DNA of 64,000 nt from Saccharothrix sp. ALI-22-I (GTDB lineage: Bacteria; Actinomycetota; Actinomycetes; Mycobacteriales; Pseudonocardiaceae), in the NCBI RefSeq assembly GCF_001984175.1, contig NZ_MTQP01000057.1:158101-222100 (forward strand), given 5' to 3'. Below are positions 8,352 through 17,350 of this stretch, piece after piece. The first letter of the stretch is position 1; each line of letters starts with the position of its first letter. The notes under the pieces were generated by a model that searched no databases, was not told where the DNA came from, and saw only the letters and a program-made list of their open reading frames with translations. A program made the position numbers and the translations under genes.

Positions 8352-9353
8352 CTACCCGATCGCGGCCCGCAACTGCTCGGCGGGGTAAGGCGCGGTGCGC
8401 CGTTCGGTGTGCAGTCGGGCGTAGAACTCGTTGACCACGCGCGCGATCGGCGCGTGCCGCCACACGAAAGTGTTCGCCTCGGCGGGCAAGCCGCTCATCC
8501 CGCCACGGCGCAGGAATTCCGCCAACGCCAGGTGTTCCCTCACTCCGAGTGCCGAGCCGGCCAACCAGTTCACCACCTTGGTGACGGCGTAACACGCGTC
8601 GTGCCCGGCGGTGAGCGCCAGGAATTCGACCTCCTCACCGGACAACTCGAACGCGGACGACGTGGCGAGCCCGAAGTCCGTGCAGTAGAGCCGCCGCCCG
8701 TCGGTGAGGACGTTGCCGAAGTGCCCGTCGAAGTGCGCCCACCCGTTGTCCCACAAGAACTCCACGCTGTCCGCGTAGTCCGCCATCACGCCCCAGGCGT
8801 CCGAGACCTCCCGCCCCGTCACCCACTGCCGTGCCGTGCCCGGGAAGTGCTCGCAGAACAACACCACCGCCGCCGACGCGTCGGCCAGCGCCTCCAACCG
8901 CCGCCGCACGGCCGTCGACCCGTGCCAGAACTCGACCGACGACGCGATCTCCGCCCGGTCGAGCGGCACCGGCGACACCCCGTCCACCACCCGCCAGTGG
9001 TACAGCAGCGGGAAACCCTCGTGCCGCCGGTCGAGCACCCACTCGGTGGTGGCCAGGTGCGCGGCCAGTTCACGCCACACCCCGAACCCGGCCGAACCGA
9101 CACCGAACTGGTAGTGCGCGGGCAGGGCGAACAGATTCGCGGTGGAACCCTCGTTGCGCCGCTCGATCGCGGTCAACGGCACGCGCTTGGCGAACACCGG
9201 CCGTCCGGCGATCTCCAATCGCACGGCCGTGCCACCGAACCCGGTGTGCACCACCGGCGCCGCGTCGAGCAGCTGCCGGAGTCGCCGGTCGTCCAGCGCC
9301 GCCAACGCGGCCGACACGTCGCGATACCCGGCGACCCGCGCCTCGAAGTCCAC
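8352..9353 (-). CDS. Protein-kinase-fold phosphotransferase of unknown substrate
   Basis: A 333-aa protein I do not place in a named family, but kinase-fold residues are visible. A strand with VFAKR puts a candidate ATP-binding lysine at residue 56. HFDGHFGN gives a catalytic-loop Asp209 and Asn214 in the HxDxxxxN pattern, and CTDFGL gives the metal-binding Asp226 of DFG. There is no canonical glycine loop, only GFGGTAVR at about 38-45. It could phosphorylate a protein or a small molecule, as aminoglycoside or fructosamine kinases do. It lies alone between a TetR and a beta-propeller gene. Confidence 0.6.
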   Translation of the reverse strand: MDFEARVAGYRDVSAALAALDDRRLRQLLDAAPVVHTGFGGTAVRLEIAGRPVFAKRVPLTAIERRNEGSTANLFALPAHYQFGVGSAGFGVWRELAAHLATTEWVLDRRHEGFPLLYHWRVVDGVSPVPLDRAEIASSVEFWHGSTAVRRRLEALADASAAVVLFCEHFPGTARQWVTGREVSDAWGVMADYADSVEFLWDNGWAHFDGHFGNVLTDGRRLYCTDFGLATSSAFELSGEEVEFLALTAGHDACYAVTKVVNWLAGSALGVREHLALAEFLRRGGMSGLPAEANTFVWRHAPIARVVNEFYARLHTERRTAPYPAEQLRAAIG

Positions 9354-9422
9354 GCCACCGACGCTACCCGGCGACCGGCCACCGATCGCTGTGATGATGT
9401 TCGCCGACCGCGATCCCGCCCG

Positions 9423-10697
9423 TCACGACGCCGGGGTCCACGTCCTGAGCCGACCGCCCGTCAGTTCGGCGAACCTCCCGGTGCGCGGGTTGTGCGCGAT
9501 CGGCGTGAAACCCGCGACCACTCCGGTCCGCGCGCCGTCCTCCGGGTCCCAGATCTCCAGGCCTGTCACCGTGACGACGTAGAGCAGCCCGTCGTGTCCC
9601 CACATCCGCCCGGCCGGGCCGGCGAACGCCCCGACCCGCCGTCCGTCGACGACGTCGTACACCTCGACCCCCGCCACCGCGGGCTGGTCGTACCGCCCGA
9701 TCGGCTGGATCGCCGCGATGTGCTCGTCCACCCACGCCATCGGATGGTCCCACGAATCCCGGACGGACAGACCCCGGCCGTGCTCGGTCGCGTACACGTC
9801 ACCGCCCAGCCAGGCCGCCACGTCGTGCACGACCGGCATACCGGACGGGCTCCAGACCCACCCGTCGTCCAGCAGCCAACGCCCCGACGGCCCGGTGAGC
9901 AGCGCGCCGTGGAAGTAGTCCAGGTAGTGCTCGGGCTTGGGACCGTCACCGGACCACGACGTCTCCCGTTCGGTGAGCAGCCGACCGGAGGCGAGGTCGA
10001 ACGCGTCGAGGCGGTTCCAGTCCGTCGCCGTGACGACGACCGTGCCGGCGCCGGATTCGAGGAACGCCACCGGGTAGGACGCGTGGCGGTAGCGGTAGTC
10101 ACCCCGGTCCAGTGACCGCACCGGCGCGCCCGTGACGAGGTCCAGCACGACGCCGTACCGGCCGAAGTCGGTCACCACCGCCGCGTACCGCCCGTCCGGT
10201 GAGGTGTGCAGCGCGGGGCGCGGCGGATCGGCGGGCAGGCGGTCCGGAGGTTCCACGGCGAGCGACACGGGCGCGACGAACCGCGACCCCGCCTGATCGA
10301 TTTCGACCAGACCAGCCTCGGTGAGCACCAGCCAACCGCCGGGCAACGCCGCCACGCACCGGCCGTTCACCGGCTCGACCGCGCAGTCCGCCGTCGTCCA
10401 CATGCCGTGCGGCTCGGTGTCGCGGTGCCGGATCTCGGGCTGGCCGAACCAGCCCAACAGGTCGCTGTAGTCGTCCACCCGGTCCGCGCACCCCACGCAC
10501 ACGACGATCAGGTGCGACCGCGGGTCGTCGTCCTTGGAACACTCACCGCACAGCAGGTCGTACGCCAAGCCGACCCCGGTGAACCACCCGTAGTGGTCCG
10601 GGGGCCTCTCGACCACGAGGTGCGCACAGCCCCGGGCCTCGGCGGCGTTCGCGGCATGCCCGCACGGCAGCACATCCACCCGCCCATTGTGGACCAC
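9423..10697 (-). CDS. Zinc-binding beta-propeller-like protein of unknown function
   Basis: A 424-aa protein with two parts. Residues 12-70 carry regularly spaced metal ligands (Cys12, His14, Cys24, His26, Cys50, Cys53, Cys67, Cys70), suggesting one or two zinc sites. From about residue 110 onward, repeated short strands ending in phrases such as SPDGRYAAVVTDF and LEIWDPEDG point to a WD40/YVTN-like propeller. No enzyme motif is seen. The start is a GTG; another in-frame GTG lies 18 bp downstream, just before the Cys12 region. It has no signal peptide, so it is probably cytoplasmic. Confidence 0.6.
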   Translation of the reverse strand: MVHNGRVDVLPCGHAANAAEARGCAHLVVERPPDHYGWFTGVGLAYDLLCGECSKDDDPRSHLIVVCVGCADRVDDYSDLLGWFGQPEIRHRDTEPHGMWTTADCAVEPVNGRCVAALPGGWLVLTEAGLVEIDQAGSRFVAPVSLAVEPPDRLPADPPRPALHTSPDGRYAAVVTDFGRYGVVLDLVTGAPVRSLDRGDYRYRHASYPVAFLESGAGTVVVTATDWNRLDAFDLASGRLLTERETSWSGDGPKPEHYLDYFHGALLTGPSGRWLLDDGWVWSPSGMPVVHDVAAWLGGDVYATEHGRGLSVRDSWDHPMAWVDEHIAAIQPIGRYDQPAVAGVEVYDVVDGRRVGAFAGPAGRMWGHDGLLYVVTVTGLEIWDPEDGARTGVVAGFTPIAHNPRTGRFAELTGGRLRTWTPAS

Positions 10698-10912
10698 TGG
10701 CGGTCAGGCGGTCGGCCGCACCACTTTCGTCCGTTCGTGCAAGGCTTTTGTCGATTCTCAGCGAAAGTATTGCCAACTTAGGTCGAATCTGAACAGAATG
10801 CGTCCGCTCGACCATGTGAGCTGGACCACAGACGCCTACCACCCGCGAAGCCCCCGACCGCACCACCTTCCGCCGTCCAGGCAAGGACTGTCCCGATGAT
10901 CGAGGAGTCGCC

Positions 10913-11731
10913 ATGCCGTCCCGCCGCACGTTCCTGAGCACCACTCTCGCCGCCGGCGCGGCCGTCGCCCTGCCCGCCACCGCGTCGGCGGCCGACCGCC
11001 TGTGCCGTCGGGTGCCGAAGGAGTCGATCAGCATCCAGCTGTACACGTTGCGGAGCATCATGGGCGACGACCCGGAGCCCGTGCTGTCGGCGTTGGCCGA
11101 CATCGGTTACCGCAAGGTCGAACTGGCCGGCACGTACGGCCGCGGTGCCGCCGAATTCGCCGCCGTGCTGCGGCGTTGCGGGTTGCGGGCGACCTCCGGC
11201 CACGTCGGCATCGACGGTGATCTCGACCGGGTGATCGCCGACGCACGCACACTCGGCCACAAATACGTCGTGGTGCCGTGGGTGAACTACGCGACGTTGG
11301 CCGAGTGGCGGGCTTTCACCATGCGGCTGGAGGCGGCGGGGGAGGAACTGCGCCGCGCGGGCCTGAGCCTCGGCTACCACAACCACGCGCACGAGTTCGT
11401 TCCGGTGGAAGGCATTCGGCCGTTCGACGTGATCACGGCGGGGACGACGCGACGCAACGTGCACTTGGAGGTGGACCTGTACTGGGCCGTGACGGGTGGT
11501 GTCGACCCGGTGGAGGTGTACCGAGCCCACTTCCCGCGTGTGCGGCAGTTCCACGTGAAGGACCGTGCGGCCGACGGGTCGTTCGCCGATCCGGGGACCG
11601 GGACGATCGACTTCGCCCGCATCTTCCGTGCGGCGAACGTGGCCGAGTACATCGTCGAGAACGACCAACCGCGTGACGCTCTCGCAACGGCCCGGATCGG
11701 CTACGACTACTTGGTAGACCTCCGTTTCTGA
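10913..11731 (+). CDS. Tat-exported sugar phosphate isomerase/epimerase-like protein
   Basis: A 272-aa protein of the xylose-isomerase-like TIM barrel family, preceded by a Tat signal (SRRTFLS, hydrophobic segment, cleavage near ATASAAD). The barrel begins SIQLYTLRS and carries the expected metal residues in YHNHAHEF, HLEVDLYW, QFHVKD and YIVENDQP. It is a paralogue of the cytoplasmic gene at 5883 but exported, so it probably acts on a sugar or cyclitol outside the membrane. It is monocistronic, preceded by a 215-bp gap that should hold its promoter. Confidence 0.85.
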   Translation: MPSRRTFLSTTLAAGAAVALPATASAADRLCRRVPKESISIQLYTLRSIMGDDPEPVLSALADIGYRKVELAGTYGRGAAEFAAVLRRCGLRATSGHVGIDGDLDRVIADARTLGHKYVVVPWVNYATLAEWRAFTMRLEAAGEELRRAGLSLGYHNHAHEFVPVEGIRPFDVITAGTTRRNVHLEVDLYWAVTGGVDPVEVYRAHFPRVRQFHVKDRAADGSFADPGTGTIDFARIFRAANVAEYIVENDQPRDALATARIGYDYLVDLRF

Positions 11732-11808
11732 CCAGGACCGCGAGGTCACCCCCGGGGCGGATACGGGCTGTCCGGCGCGCTCTCCGTGCGCCCGGAGCAG
11801 CACGCGCT

Positions 11809-12351
11809 CTAGTCGTCTTCTTTGTTCTCGCCACGGCGGCGCATGAACGCGAATCCGGGGATGCCCAGGATCGCCTGTCGGACGTCGTTGGTGACCTCCA
11901 GCAGCTGGTGGATGTCCGGCCCCACGCGGTCCAGCGTGGCCAGGATCGGCAGCACGTCGTCGATCAGGTGCTTGGTCAGCACCGGGAGCTGGTCCACCAG
12001 CTGCACGGCGGCGTCCACCTCGTGCGGCGACAGGTCGTCCACGAACCGTTCCGCCAACGGGTGGGCCTTCCGCGCGATCGGCGCGTAGCTGTCCAGCAGC
12101 TCGCGTGACGTGCGGGCGGTGTGGCCGACGTCGATCGTCACGCCCTCGGCCACCGCGGTGACCGCCTTGGCCCGGCCGACCAGCGCCTCGGTCTCGTCCA
12201 GCACCCGGCCGGTGCGGGTGACGAGCTCGTCGGCGCGGCGGACGACGGCCTCGGCCGCGCCCAGCAGGTCGAGCACCCGGCCGGGCACGGACACGGCGGT
12301 CTCGACGGTGGTCCTGGCCAGACCGAACAGGGCGCGCGGGGTCAGCTCCAT
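11809..12351 (-). CDS. Helical coiled-coil-rich protein of unknown function
   Basis: A 180-aa protein starting at ATG (MELTPRALFGLARTTVETA). It is almost wholly alpha-helical, with heptad-like spacing of Leu/Val/Ala, and ends in a charged tail (RRRGENKEDD). The middle phrase LLEVTNDVRQAILGIPGF recurs in actinobacterial proteins of this size. Similar proteins are sometimes labelled phasin-like or, misleadingly, RuBisCO large subunit; no catalytic residue of either is seen. No membrane segment or signal peptide. Confidence 0.6.
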   Translation of the reverse strand: MELTPRALFGLARTTVETAVSVPGRVLDLLGAAEAVVRRADELVTRTGRVLDETEALVGRAKAVTAVAEGVTIDVGHTARTSRELLDSYAPIARKAHPLAERFVDDLSPHEVDAAVQLVDQLPVLTKHLIDDVLPILATLDRVGPDIHQLLEVTNDVRQAILGIPGFAFMRRRGENKEDD

Positions 12352-12498
12352 GCCGTCCACTCTGCCGCATGGAGACGTCCCCGGCCTCAGGGAGATCCCT
12401 GACGGAGTGGTCCTTGTCCGAGTCGTCCAGACCAATTGCAGTGGCCTGCGCCACCGCCTTGACCTTCCCGCCGACCGCGGGAGTCGGAGGAGGCACGC

Positions 12499-12711
12499 AT
12501 GTCCAGAGCGCTCCGAGCCCTGGTCGGAGCGGTGCTCGCCGGTGGGCTGCTGATGGCTTCGCCGGTCGCGCACGCCCAGGTCGAATCCGGACCGTGGACC
12601 TACGCCAGCCCCGGCGTCAGCTTCTACGACAAGTTCGGCGCCTACCGCACGAACAGCGGTCAAGGCCCGGCCACGGTCGTGTGGAGCGGCATCCGGTTCT
12701 GGCGCAAGTGA
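12499..12711 (+). CDS. Small secreted protein
   Basis: A 70-aa protein with a clear Sec signal peptide (MSRALRALVGAVLAGGLLMA, cleavage after AHA) and a mature part of about 43 residues rich in Tyr/Gly/Ser (GPWTYASPGVSFYDKFGAY). No cysteine in the mature part. The ATG follows GGAGG. It overlaps the next lipoprotein gene by GTGA, so both are translated as a pair. Function unknown. Confidence 0.65.
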   Translation: MSRALRALVGAVLAGGLLMASPVAHAQVESGPWTYASPGVSFYDKFGAYRTNSGQGPATVVWSGIRFWRK

Positions 12712-13031
12712 GGCGTCTCGTCCCGCTGTCGGTGCTGCTCCTGGTTGCCTGCGGCCAGGAGCAGCACCAACGGCTCACCGCCACGTTGACCTCGCCGACC
12801 GACGTCTCCCTGGTGTGGCAGGCGGAGCCGGGGGCGGCGGGGCAGGTCGTCGAGTACGCCAACGAACCCGACGGCGCCTACACGGTCCTGGAGTTCGCGC
12901 CGCCCGACCGGACCACCTACGAGCACCCGGACCTGATCCCGCAGACGCCGTTCTACTACCGGGTGCGGTCGTTCCACGGGCCCGCTTCGGCGACCGCGGA
13001 CGTCACGTTGTCGCCCGGCGACGAGGCTTAG
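12708..13031 (+). CDS. Fibronectin type III-like lipoprotein
   Basis: A 107-aa protein from a GTG that overlaps the stop of the small secreted protein (GTGA). The signal (MRRLVPLSVLLLVAC) has a lipobox LVAC, so it should be anchored outside the membrane. The rest reads as one fibronectin type III fold: LTSPTDVSLVWQ, VEYANEPDGAYTVLE, PFYYRVRSFHG, then TADVTL. It probably works with the coupled secreted peptide. Its stop overlaps the convergent racemase gene. Confidence 0.7.
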   Translation: MRRLVPLSVLLLVACGQEQHQRLTATLTSPTDVSLVWQAEPGAAGQVVEYANEPDGAYTVLEFAPPDRTTYEHPDLIPQTPFYYRVRSFHGPASATADVTLSPGDEA

Positions 13032-13711
13032 GACAGCGCCAGGTCGACGGCCGTCTCCACGTGGAGGCGGGTGGAGTCGATCAGCGGCACGGTGCTGTCG
13101 GACTCGTCGACCAGCAACGTGATCTCCGTGCAGCCCAGGATCACCGCCTCCGCGCCGCGCTCCACCAGGCGTGCCATCACGTCCCGGTACGCGGCGCGGG
13201 AGGCGGGCTGCACCCGGTTCTTCGTCAGCTCCTGGTAGATCACGTCGTGCACGAGCGTGCGGTCCGGCTCGTCCGGGACGACCAGCTCGATGCCGTGTTC
13301 GCGCATCCGGTCCCGGTAGAAGTCCTGCTCCATGGTGAACCGGGTGCCCAACAAGCCGACCTTGCGGTAGTCGGTCGACTTCTGCGCGGTGGCGTCCACG
13401 ATGTGCACGAACGGCACCTTGATGGCGTCCGTGATCGCGTCGGCCACCTTGTGCATGGTGTTGGTGCACAAGAGCACCAGCTCGGCGCCCGCGCCCTCCA
13501 GCTTGCGCGCGGCCTCGGCCAGCAGCTCGCCCGACCGTTCCCACTGCCCGGTCCGCTGCAACTGTTCGATCTCGGCGAAGTCCACCGTCAGCAGCAGGCT
13601 GGGCGCGCAGTGGTGACCGCCGAGCCGGCGCCGCGTCTCCTCGTTGAGCAGCCGGTAGTACTCGGCGGACGATTCCCAGCTCATCCCGCCGAGCAACCCG
13701 ATGGTTCGCAT
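13028..13711 (-). CDS. Aspartate/glutamate racemase family protein
   Basis: A 227-aa cofactor-independent racemase. The family signature GLLGGMSWESSAEYYR is at the start, and both catalytic cysteines are present, in LLCTNTMHK and ILGCTEITLL. This placement matches aspartate racemases (RacX/YgeA type) more than glutamate racemase MurI. The ATG at 13711 is chosen because it begins right before the GLLGGMS strand. It probably makes a D-amino acid or another racemised acid; substrate not determinable. Confidence 0.88.
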   Translation of the reverse strand: MRTIGLLGGMSWESSAEYYRLLNEETRRRLGGHHCAPSLLLTVDFAEIEQLQRTGQWERSGELLAEAARKLEGAGAELVLLCTNTMHKVADAITDAIKVPFVHIVDATAQKSTDYRKVGLLGTRFTMEQDFYRDRMREHGIELVVPDEPDRTLVHDVIYQELTKNRVQPASRAAYRDVMARLVERGAEAVILGCTEITLLVDESDSTVPLIDSTRLHVETAVDLALS

Positions 13712-13743
13712 GACCACGATTGTGTCGTGCGCCGATCCGCGCG

Positions 13744-15618
13744 TCACGACGTTTGTACCGCCTCCGCGAACTGGGTGCGGTACAGCTCTTCGTAACGCCC
13801 GCCGGCGGCGAGCAGGTCGGTGTGGGTGCCGCGTTCCACCACCCGACCGTCCTCGACCACCAGGATCAGGTCGGCCGCCCGGATCGTCGACAGCCGGTGC
13901 GCGATGACCACGGCCGTCCGCCCGGCCAGCGCCTCACCCAGCGCGGCCTGCACCGCGGCCTCCGACGTGGAGTCGAGGTGCGCGGTGGCCTCGTCCAGGA
14001 TCACCACGCGCGGCTTGGCCAGCAGCAGCCGGGCGATCGTCAACCGCTGCCGCTCACCACCGGACAGCCGGTAGCCGCGCTCACCGACCACGGTGTCCAG
14101 CCCGTCCGGCAGCGACTCGACCAGATCGGCCAGCCGTGCCCGGCCCAGCACCTCCCACAGGTCCTCCTCGGTCGCCGACGGCTGCGCGAGCAGCAGGTTC
14201 GACCGGATCGACTCGTGGAACAGGTGGCCGTCCTGCGTCACCATGCCCAACACGCCGCGGATCGAGTCCGCCGACACCTCCCGAACATCGACACCGGACA
14301 GACGCACGGCGCCCGAGTCCACGTCGTACAGCCGGGGCACCAGCGAGGCGATGGTGGACTTGCCCGCGCCCGACGATCCGACCAACGCCACCACCTGGCC
14401 CGGTTCGGCCCGGAACGAGATGTCGTGCAGCACCTCCACCCCACCGCGGCTGTCCAGCACCGCGACCTCTTCCAACGACGCCAGGGACACCTTGTCCGCG
14501 GACGGGTAGGCGAACCGGACGTTCTCGAACTCCACCGACACCGGCCCGTCCGGCACCGACACCGCACCGGGCTTCTCGGTGATCAACGGCTTCAGGTCGA
14601 GCACCTCGAAGACCCGCTCGAAGCTCACCAGCGCGCTCATCACCTCGACCCGAGCGCTGGCCAGCGCCGTGAGCGGGGCGTACAGCCTGGTCAGCAGCAA
14701 CGCCAGCGCCACCACCGAACCCGGGTCCAGCTCGCCGCGCAGCGCGTAGAACCCGCCCAGCCCGTACACCAACGCCAACGCCAGCGCCGAGACCAGCGTC
14801 AGCGCGGTGAGGAACACGGTCTGCACCATCGCTCCACGCACCCCGATGTCCCGCACCCGCCGCGCCCGCTTCGCGAACTCCGACGACTCGTGCGCGGGCC
14901 GGCCGAACAGCTTCACCAGCGTCGCGCCCGGCGCCGAGAACCGCTCGGTCATCTGCGTGCTCATCGTCGCGTTGTGGTTCGCCATTTCGCGTTCCAGCCG
15001 CGCCAGCCGGGACCCCATCCGCCGCGCCGGCACCACGAACACCGGCAGCAACACCAGCGCCAGCAGCGTGATCTGCCAGGACAGGCCGATCATCACCACC
15101 AGCGTCAGCACCAGCGTGACCAGGTTGCCCACCACGCTGGACAGCGTGTCGCTGAACGCCCGCTGCGCGCCGATCACGTCGTTGTTGAGCCGGCTCACCA
15201 GCGCCCCGGTGCGGGTGCGGGTGAAGAACGCGATGGGCATCCGCTGCACGTGGTCGAAGACCGTGGTCCGCAGGTCCAGGATCAGGTCCTCGCCGATCCT
15301 CGCCGACAACCACCGCGTCATCAGGCCCAACGCCGCCTCCACGATCGCGATGCCCGCGATCACGCCCGCGAGCCCGAGCACCACGTCGGACGTCGAGCCG
15401 TTGACGATCGCGTCCACGATCCGGCCCGCGAGGACCGGCGTCGCCACCGCCAGCACCGCCACGACCACGCTCAACGCGAGGTACTGGGCGAGCCGCACCC
15501 GGTGCGGGCGGGCGAACACCCAGATGCGGCGGAGGACGGCGACGGAGAACGGCCGCTTGTCGTCCTGTGCGTTCGACGCGTGGTACAGCGCCATCCAGGC
15601 GGTGGTTTCCATGTCCAT
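13744..15618 (-). CDS. ABC exporter, fused membrane and ATPase domains
   Basis: A 624-aa half-transporter expected to work as a dimer. The N-terminal half (about residues 30-330) has six membrane segments with MPIAFFTRTRTGALVSRL, typical of the type IV exporter fold. The ATPase half has Walker A GSSGAGKS, the Q-loop region GMVTQDGHLFHESIR, signature LSGGERQR, Walker B VVILDEATA and the H-loop AHRLST. All are intact. It may export a drug, lipid or peptide. It is not adjacent to a biosynthetic locus; the RiPP loci are 12 kb or more away. Confidence 0.93.
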   Translation of the reverse strand: MDMETTAWMALYHASNAQDDKRPFSVAVLRRIWVFARPHRVRLAQYLALSVVVAVLAVATPVLAGRIVDAIVNGSTSDVVLGLAGVIAGIAIVEAALGLMTRWLSARIGEDLILDLRTTVFDHVQRMPIAFFTRTRTGALVSRLNNDVIGAQRAFSDTLSSVVGNLVTLVLTLVVMIGLSWQITLLALVLLPVFVVPARRMGSRLARLEREMANHNATMSTQMTERFSAPGATLVKLFGRPAHESSEFAKRARRVRDIGVRGAMVQTVFLTALTLVSALALALVYGLGGFYALRGELDPGSVVALALLLTRLYAPLTALASARVEVMSALVSFERVFEVLDLKPLITEKPGAVSVPDGPVSVEFENVRFAYPSADKVSLASLEEVAVLDSRGGVEVLHDISFRAEPGQVVALVGSSGAGKSTIASLVPRLYDVDSGAVRLSGVDVREVSADSIRGVLGMVTQDGHLFHESIRSNLLLAQPSATEEDLWEVLGRARLADLVESLPDGLDTVVGERGYRLSGGERQRLTIARLLLAKPRVVILDEATAHLDSTSEAAVQAALGEALAGRTAVVIAHRLSTIRAADLILVVEDGRVVERGTHTDLLAAGGRYEELYRTQFAEAVQTS

Positions 15619-15667
15619 GCCTGGAACGTACGACCTGTAGTCAGCTGGAGGTCAAGCTTCGGGGCAG

Positions 15668-15990
15668 CTAGTCCTTCAGCGACACCGTGTTCGAGATCTT
15701 CTGCAGATCGCCGAACAACCTCATCGCGCCCGGGATGCGCGGCACGACGCGCAGGGTGAAATCGCGCATGCGGATGAACATCCGCGACTTCGGCATCATG
15801 CTGTCGACTCCGCCCAGCGCGAACTTCTGGCACCGCGCCACGTACTCGCGCATCTGCTCCTCATAACGTCTGAACGCGGTGTGGTGGTCGGGCGCGGTGG
15901 CCAACTCGTCCGCGAGGACGTACGCGCCGACCAACGCCATGCTCGTGCCGTTGCCCGCCATCGGCGACACGCAGAACGCCGCGCTGGCTG
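15668..15990 (-). pseudogene. C-terminal remnant of an FAD-dependent monooxygenase
   Basis: Reading on the minus strand, the frame matches only the last about 110 residues of FAD-binding aromatic hydroxylase-like enzymes: AFCVSPMAGNGTSMALVGAY, then LADELATAP and EEQMREYVARCQKFA. In intact enzymes this follows the GDAAH motif and is preceded by some 280 residues with the GxGxxG FAD site. Here everything upstream is lost and the DNA runs directly into a TetR fragment on the opposite strand. The C-terminus and stop are intact. Confidence 0.75.
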
Positions 15991-16002
15991 GCTCCGGCGA
16001 TG

Positions 16003-16398
16003 TCGATGACCAGGCCGCAACTGCTGCCCAGCGCGGTTGCGCACACCGAGTGGGTGCTGAGCGCACTCGACGGGAAGGGGCTGAGTCTGGAGGAGAGGAT
16101 GCACGCCGCGGTGACGGTGTTCGGCTTCGTGCGAGGTGTCGCGGTCAACATCGAGCCCGAAGTCGAGCAGCGGCGGCACACCGGGATCACCGGTGACGAG
16201 TGGGTGGACCAGCAGGCGCCGGCCCTGCTGGACATCGCCGCCAGCCGCAGGTTCCCGATCTTCAGCCAGGCGGCGGGCACCGAACTGGACATGGGGCTGG
16301 ACACGCTCTTCGAATTCGGCCTGGCCCGGATGCTCGACGGGATCGGGGAATGGATCAGTGGTCGTTCGACGTTGACGGAAAGGAGAACCGGCATGTGA
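16003..16398 (+). pseudogene. C-terminal remnant of a TetR regulator
   Basis: About 130 codons that match only the ligand-binding half of a TetR_C-type regulator: TEWVLSALDGKGLSLEERM, VFGFVRGVAVN, then TLFEFGLARMLDGI near the end. The whole DNA-binding domain is missing, and the frame has no ribosome site. Its 5' end abuts the 5' end of the monooxygenase fragment, so one deletion seems to have removed the shared intergenic region and both N-termini of a divergent pair. Confidence 0.75.
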
Positions 16399-16417
16399 GC
16401 ACTTGGGGAGGCACGAG

Positions 16418-17317
16418 GTGGCGCTGGACCCGGAGGATCTGTTCGAGGTCGACTCCGACGTCCCGGACCTGACCGGAGCGGTGCTGTTGCACCACTTCGA
16501 CGGCTTCATGGACGCCGGCGCGGCGGGATCGCTGCTGGTCGCGCACCTGCTGGAGGTGCACGAGCACCGCGTGATCGCCCGGTTCGACATCGACGACCTG
16601 ATCGACTACCGCGCCCGGCGGCCGACGATGACCTACGCCACCGACCGGTGGGAGGACTACGACGCGCCCGAGCTGGTGGTCCACCTGCTGCACGACGCGG
16701 TGGGCGCCCCGTTCCTGCTGATGACCGGCCCGGAGCCGGATCGCCGGTGGGAGGCGGTGGCCGCGGCGGTGCAGTCGCTGGTCGAGCGGTGGGAGCTGCG
16801 GCTCGCCATCAGTTTCCACGGCATCCCGATGGGCGTGCCGCACACCCGGAAGCTGTCGGTGATCTCGCACGCGACCAGGCCCGAGCTGATCATGGAGGGC
16901 TCGCCGTTCAGTCGGGTGCAGGTGCCGGGCAACCTGTCGGCGCTGCTGGAGCTGCGGCTCGGGCAGGCCGGTCACGACGCCATGGGTCTGGCCGCGTACG
17001 TGCCGCACTACCTCGCGCAGGGCAGCTATCCGGCGGCCGCGATGGGTCTGCTCCAGGCGTTGACGAAGTCGACGGGCCTGGTCGTCCAGGCCGCCGCGCT
17101 GAGCGAGGCCGCCCGTCAGACGGACGCGGAGATCGCCCGTCAGGTGGCGGAGTCGTCGGAGGTCGCGCAGGTGGTCGAGGCGCTGGAGCGGCAGTACGAC
17201 GCGTTCGCCGAGTCCTCGGAGAACCTGCTGGTGGCCGAGGACCAGCCGTTGCCCAGCGCGGACGAGATCGGCGCGGAGTTCGAGCGCTTCCTGGCCGAGC
17301 AGCAACGCGACCACTGA
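16418..17317 (+). CDS. PAC2 family protein
   Basis: A 299-aa protein of the PAC2 (proteasome assembly chaperone 2) fold found throughout actinobacteria. Seen: AVLLHHFDGFMDAGAAGSLL at the start, then TYATDRWEDYDAP, the core HGIPMGVPHTR, and AAYVPHYLAQGSYPAAAMGL. The GTG at 16418 follows GGGGAGG at 7-8 bp; an upstream TTG would place that site inside the gene. In eukaryotes PAC2 assists 20S proteasome assembly; the bacterial role is not established. The C-terminus is helical and acidic. Confidence 0.88.
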   Translation: MALDPEDLFEVDSDVPDLTGAVLLHHFDGFMDAGAAGSLLVAHLLEVHEHRVIARFDIDDLIDYRARRPTMTYATDRWEDYDAPELVVHLLHDAVGAPFLLMTGPEPDRRWEAVAAAVQSLVERWELRLAISFHGIPMGVPHTRKLSVISHATRPELIMEGSPFSRVQVPGNLSALLELRLGQAGHDAMGLAAYVPHYLAQGSYPAAAMGLLQALTKSTGLVVQAAALSEAARQTDAEIARQVAESSEVAQVVEALERQYDAFAESSENLLVAEDQPLPSADEIGAEFERFLAEQQRDH

Positions 17318-17350
17318 ACCACGGGTGCGCGGGGCGTGGATGATGGGGAT

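Noticed and set aside
10806..10822. tRNA-like D-arm on the minus strand (GCTC stem with a GG-containing loop) upstream of the Tat isomerase gene
   Set aside because: No anticodon stem, no matching T-arm and no acceptor stem can be formed around it, so it is not a tRNA gene.
13720..15759. Very long open frame antisense to the ABC exporter gene
   Set aside because: It is His/Arg/Gln-rich with no domain, an effect of GC-biased codons of the real minus-strand gene.
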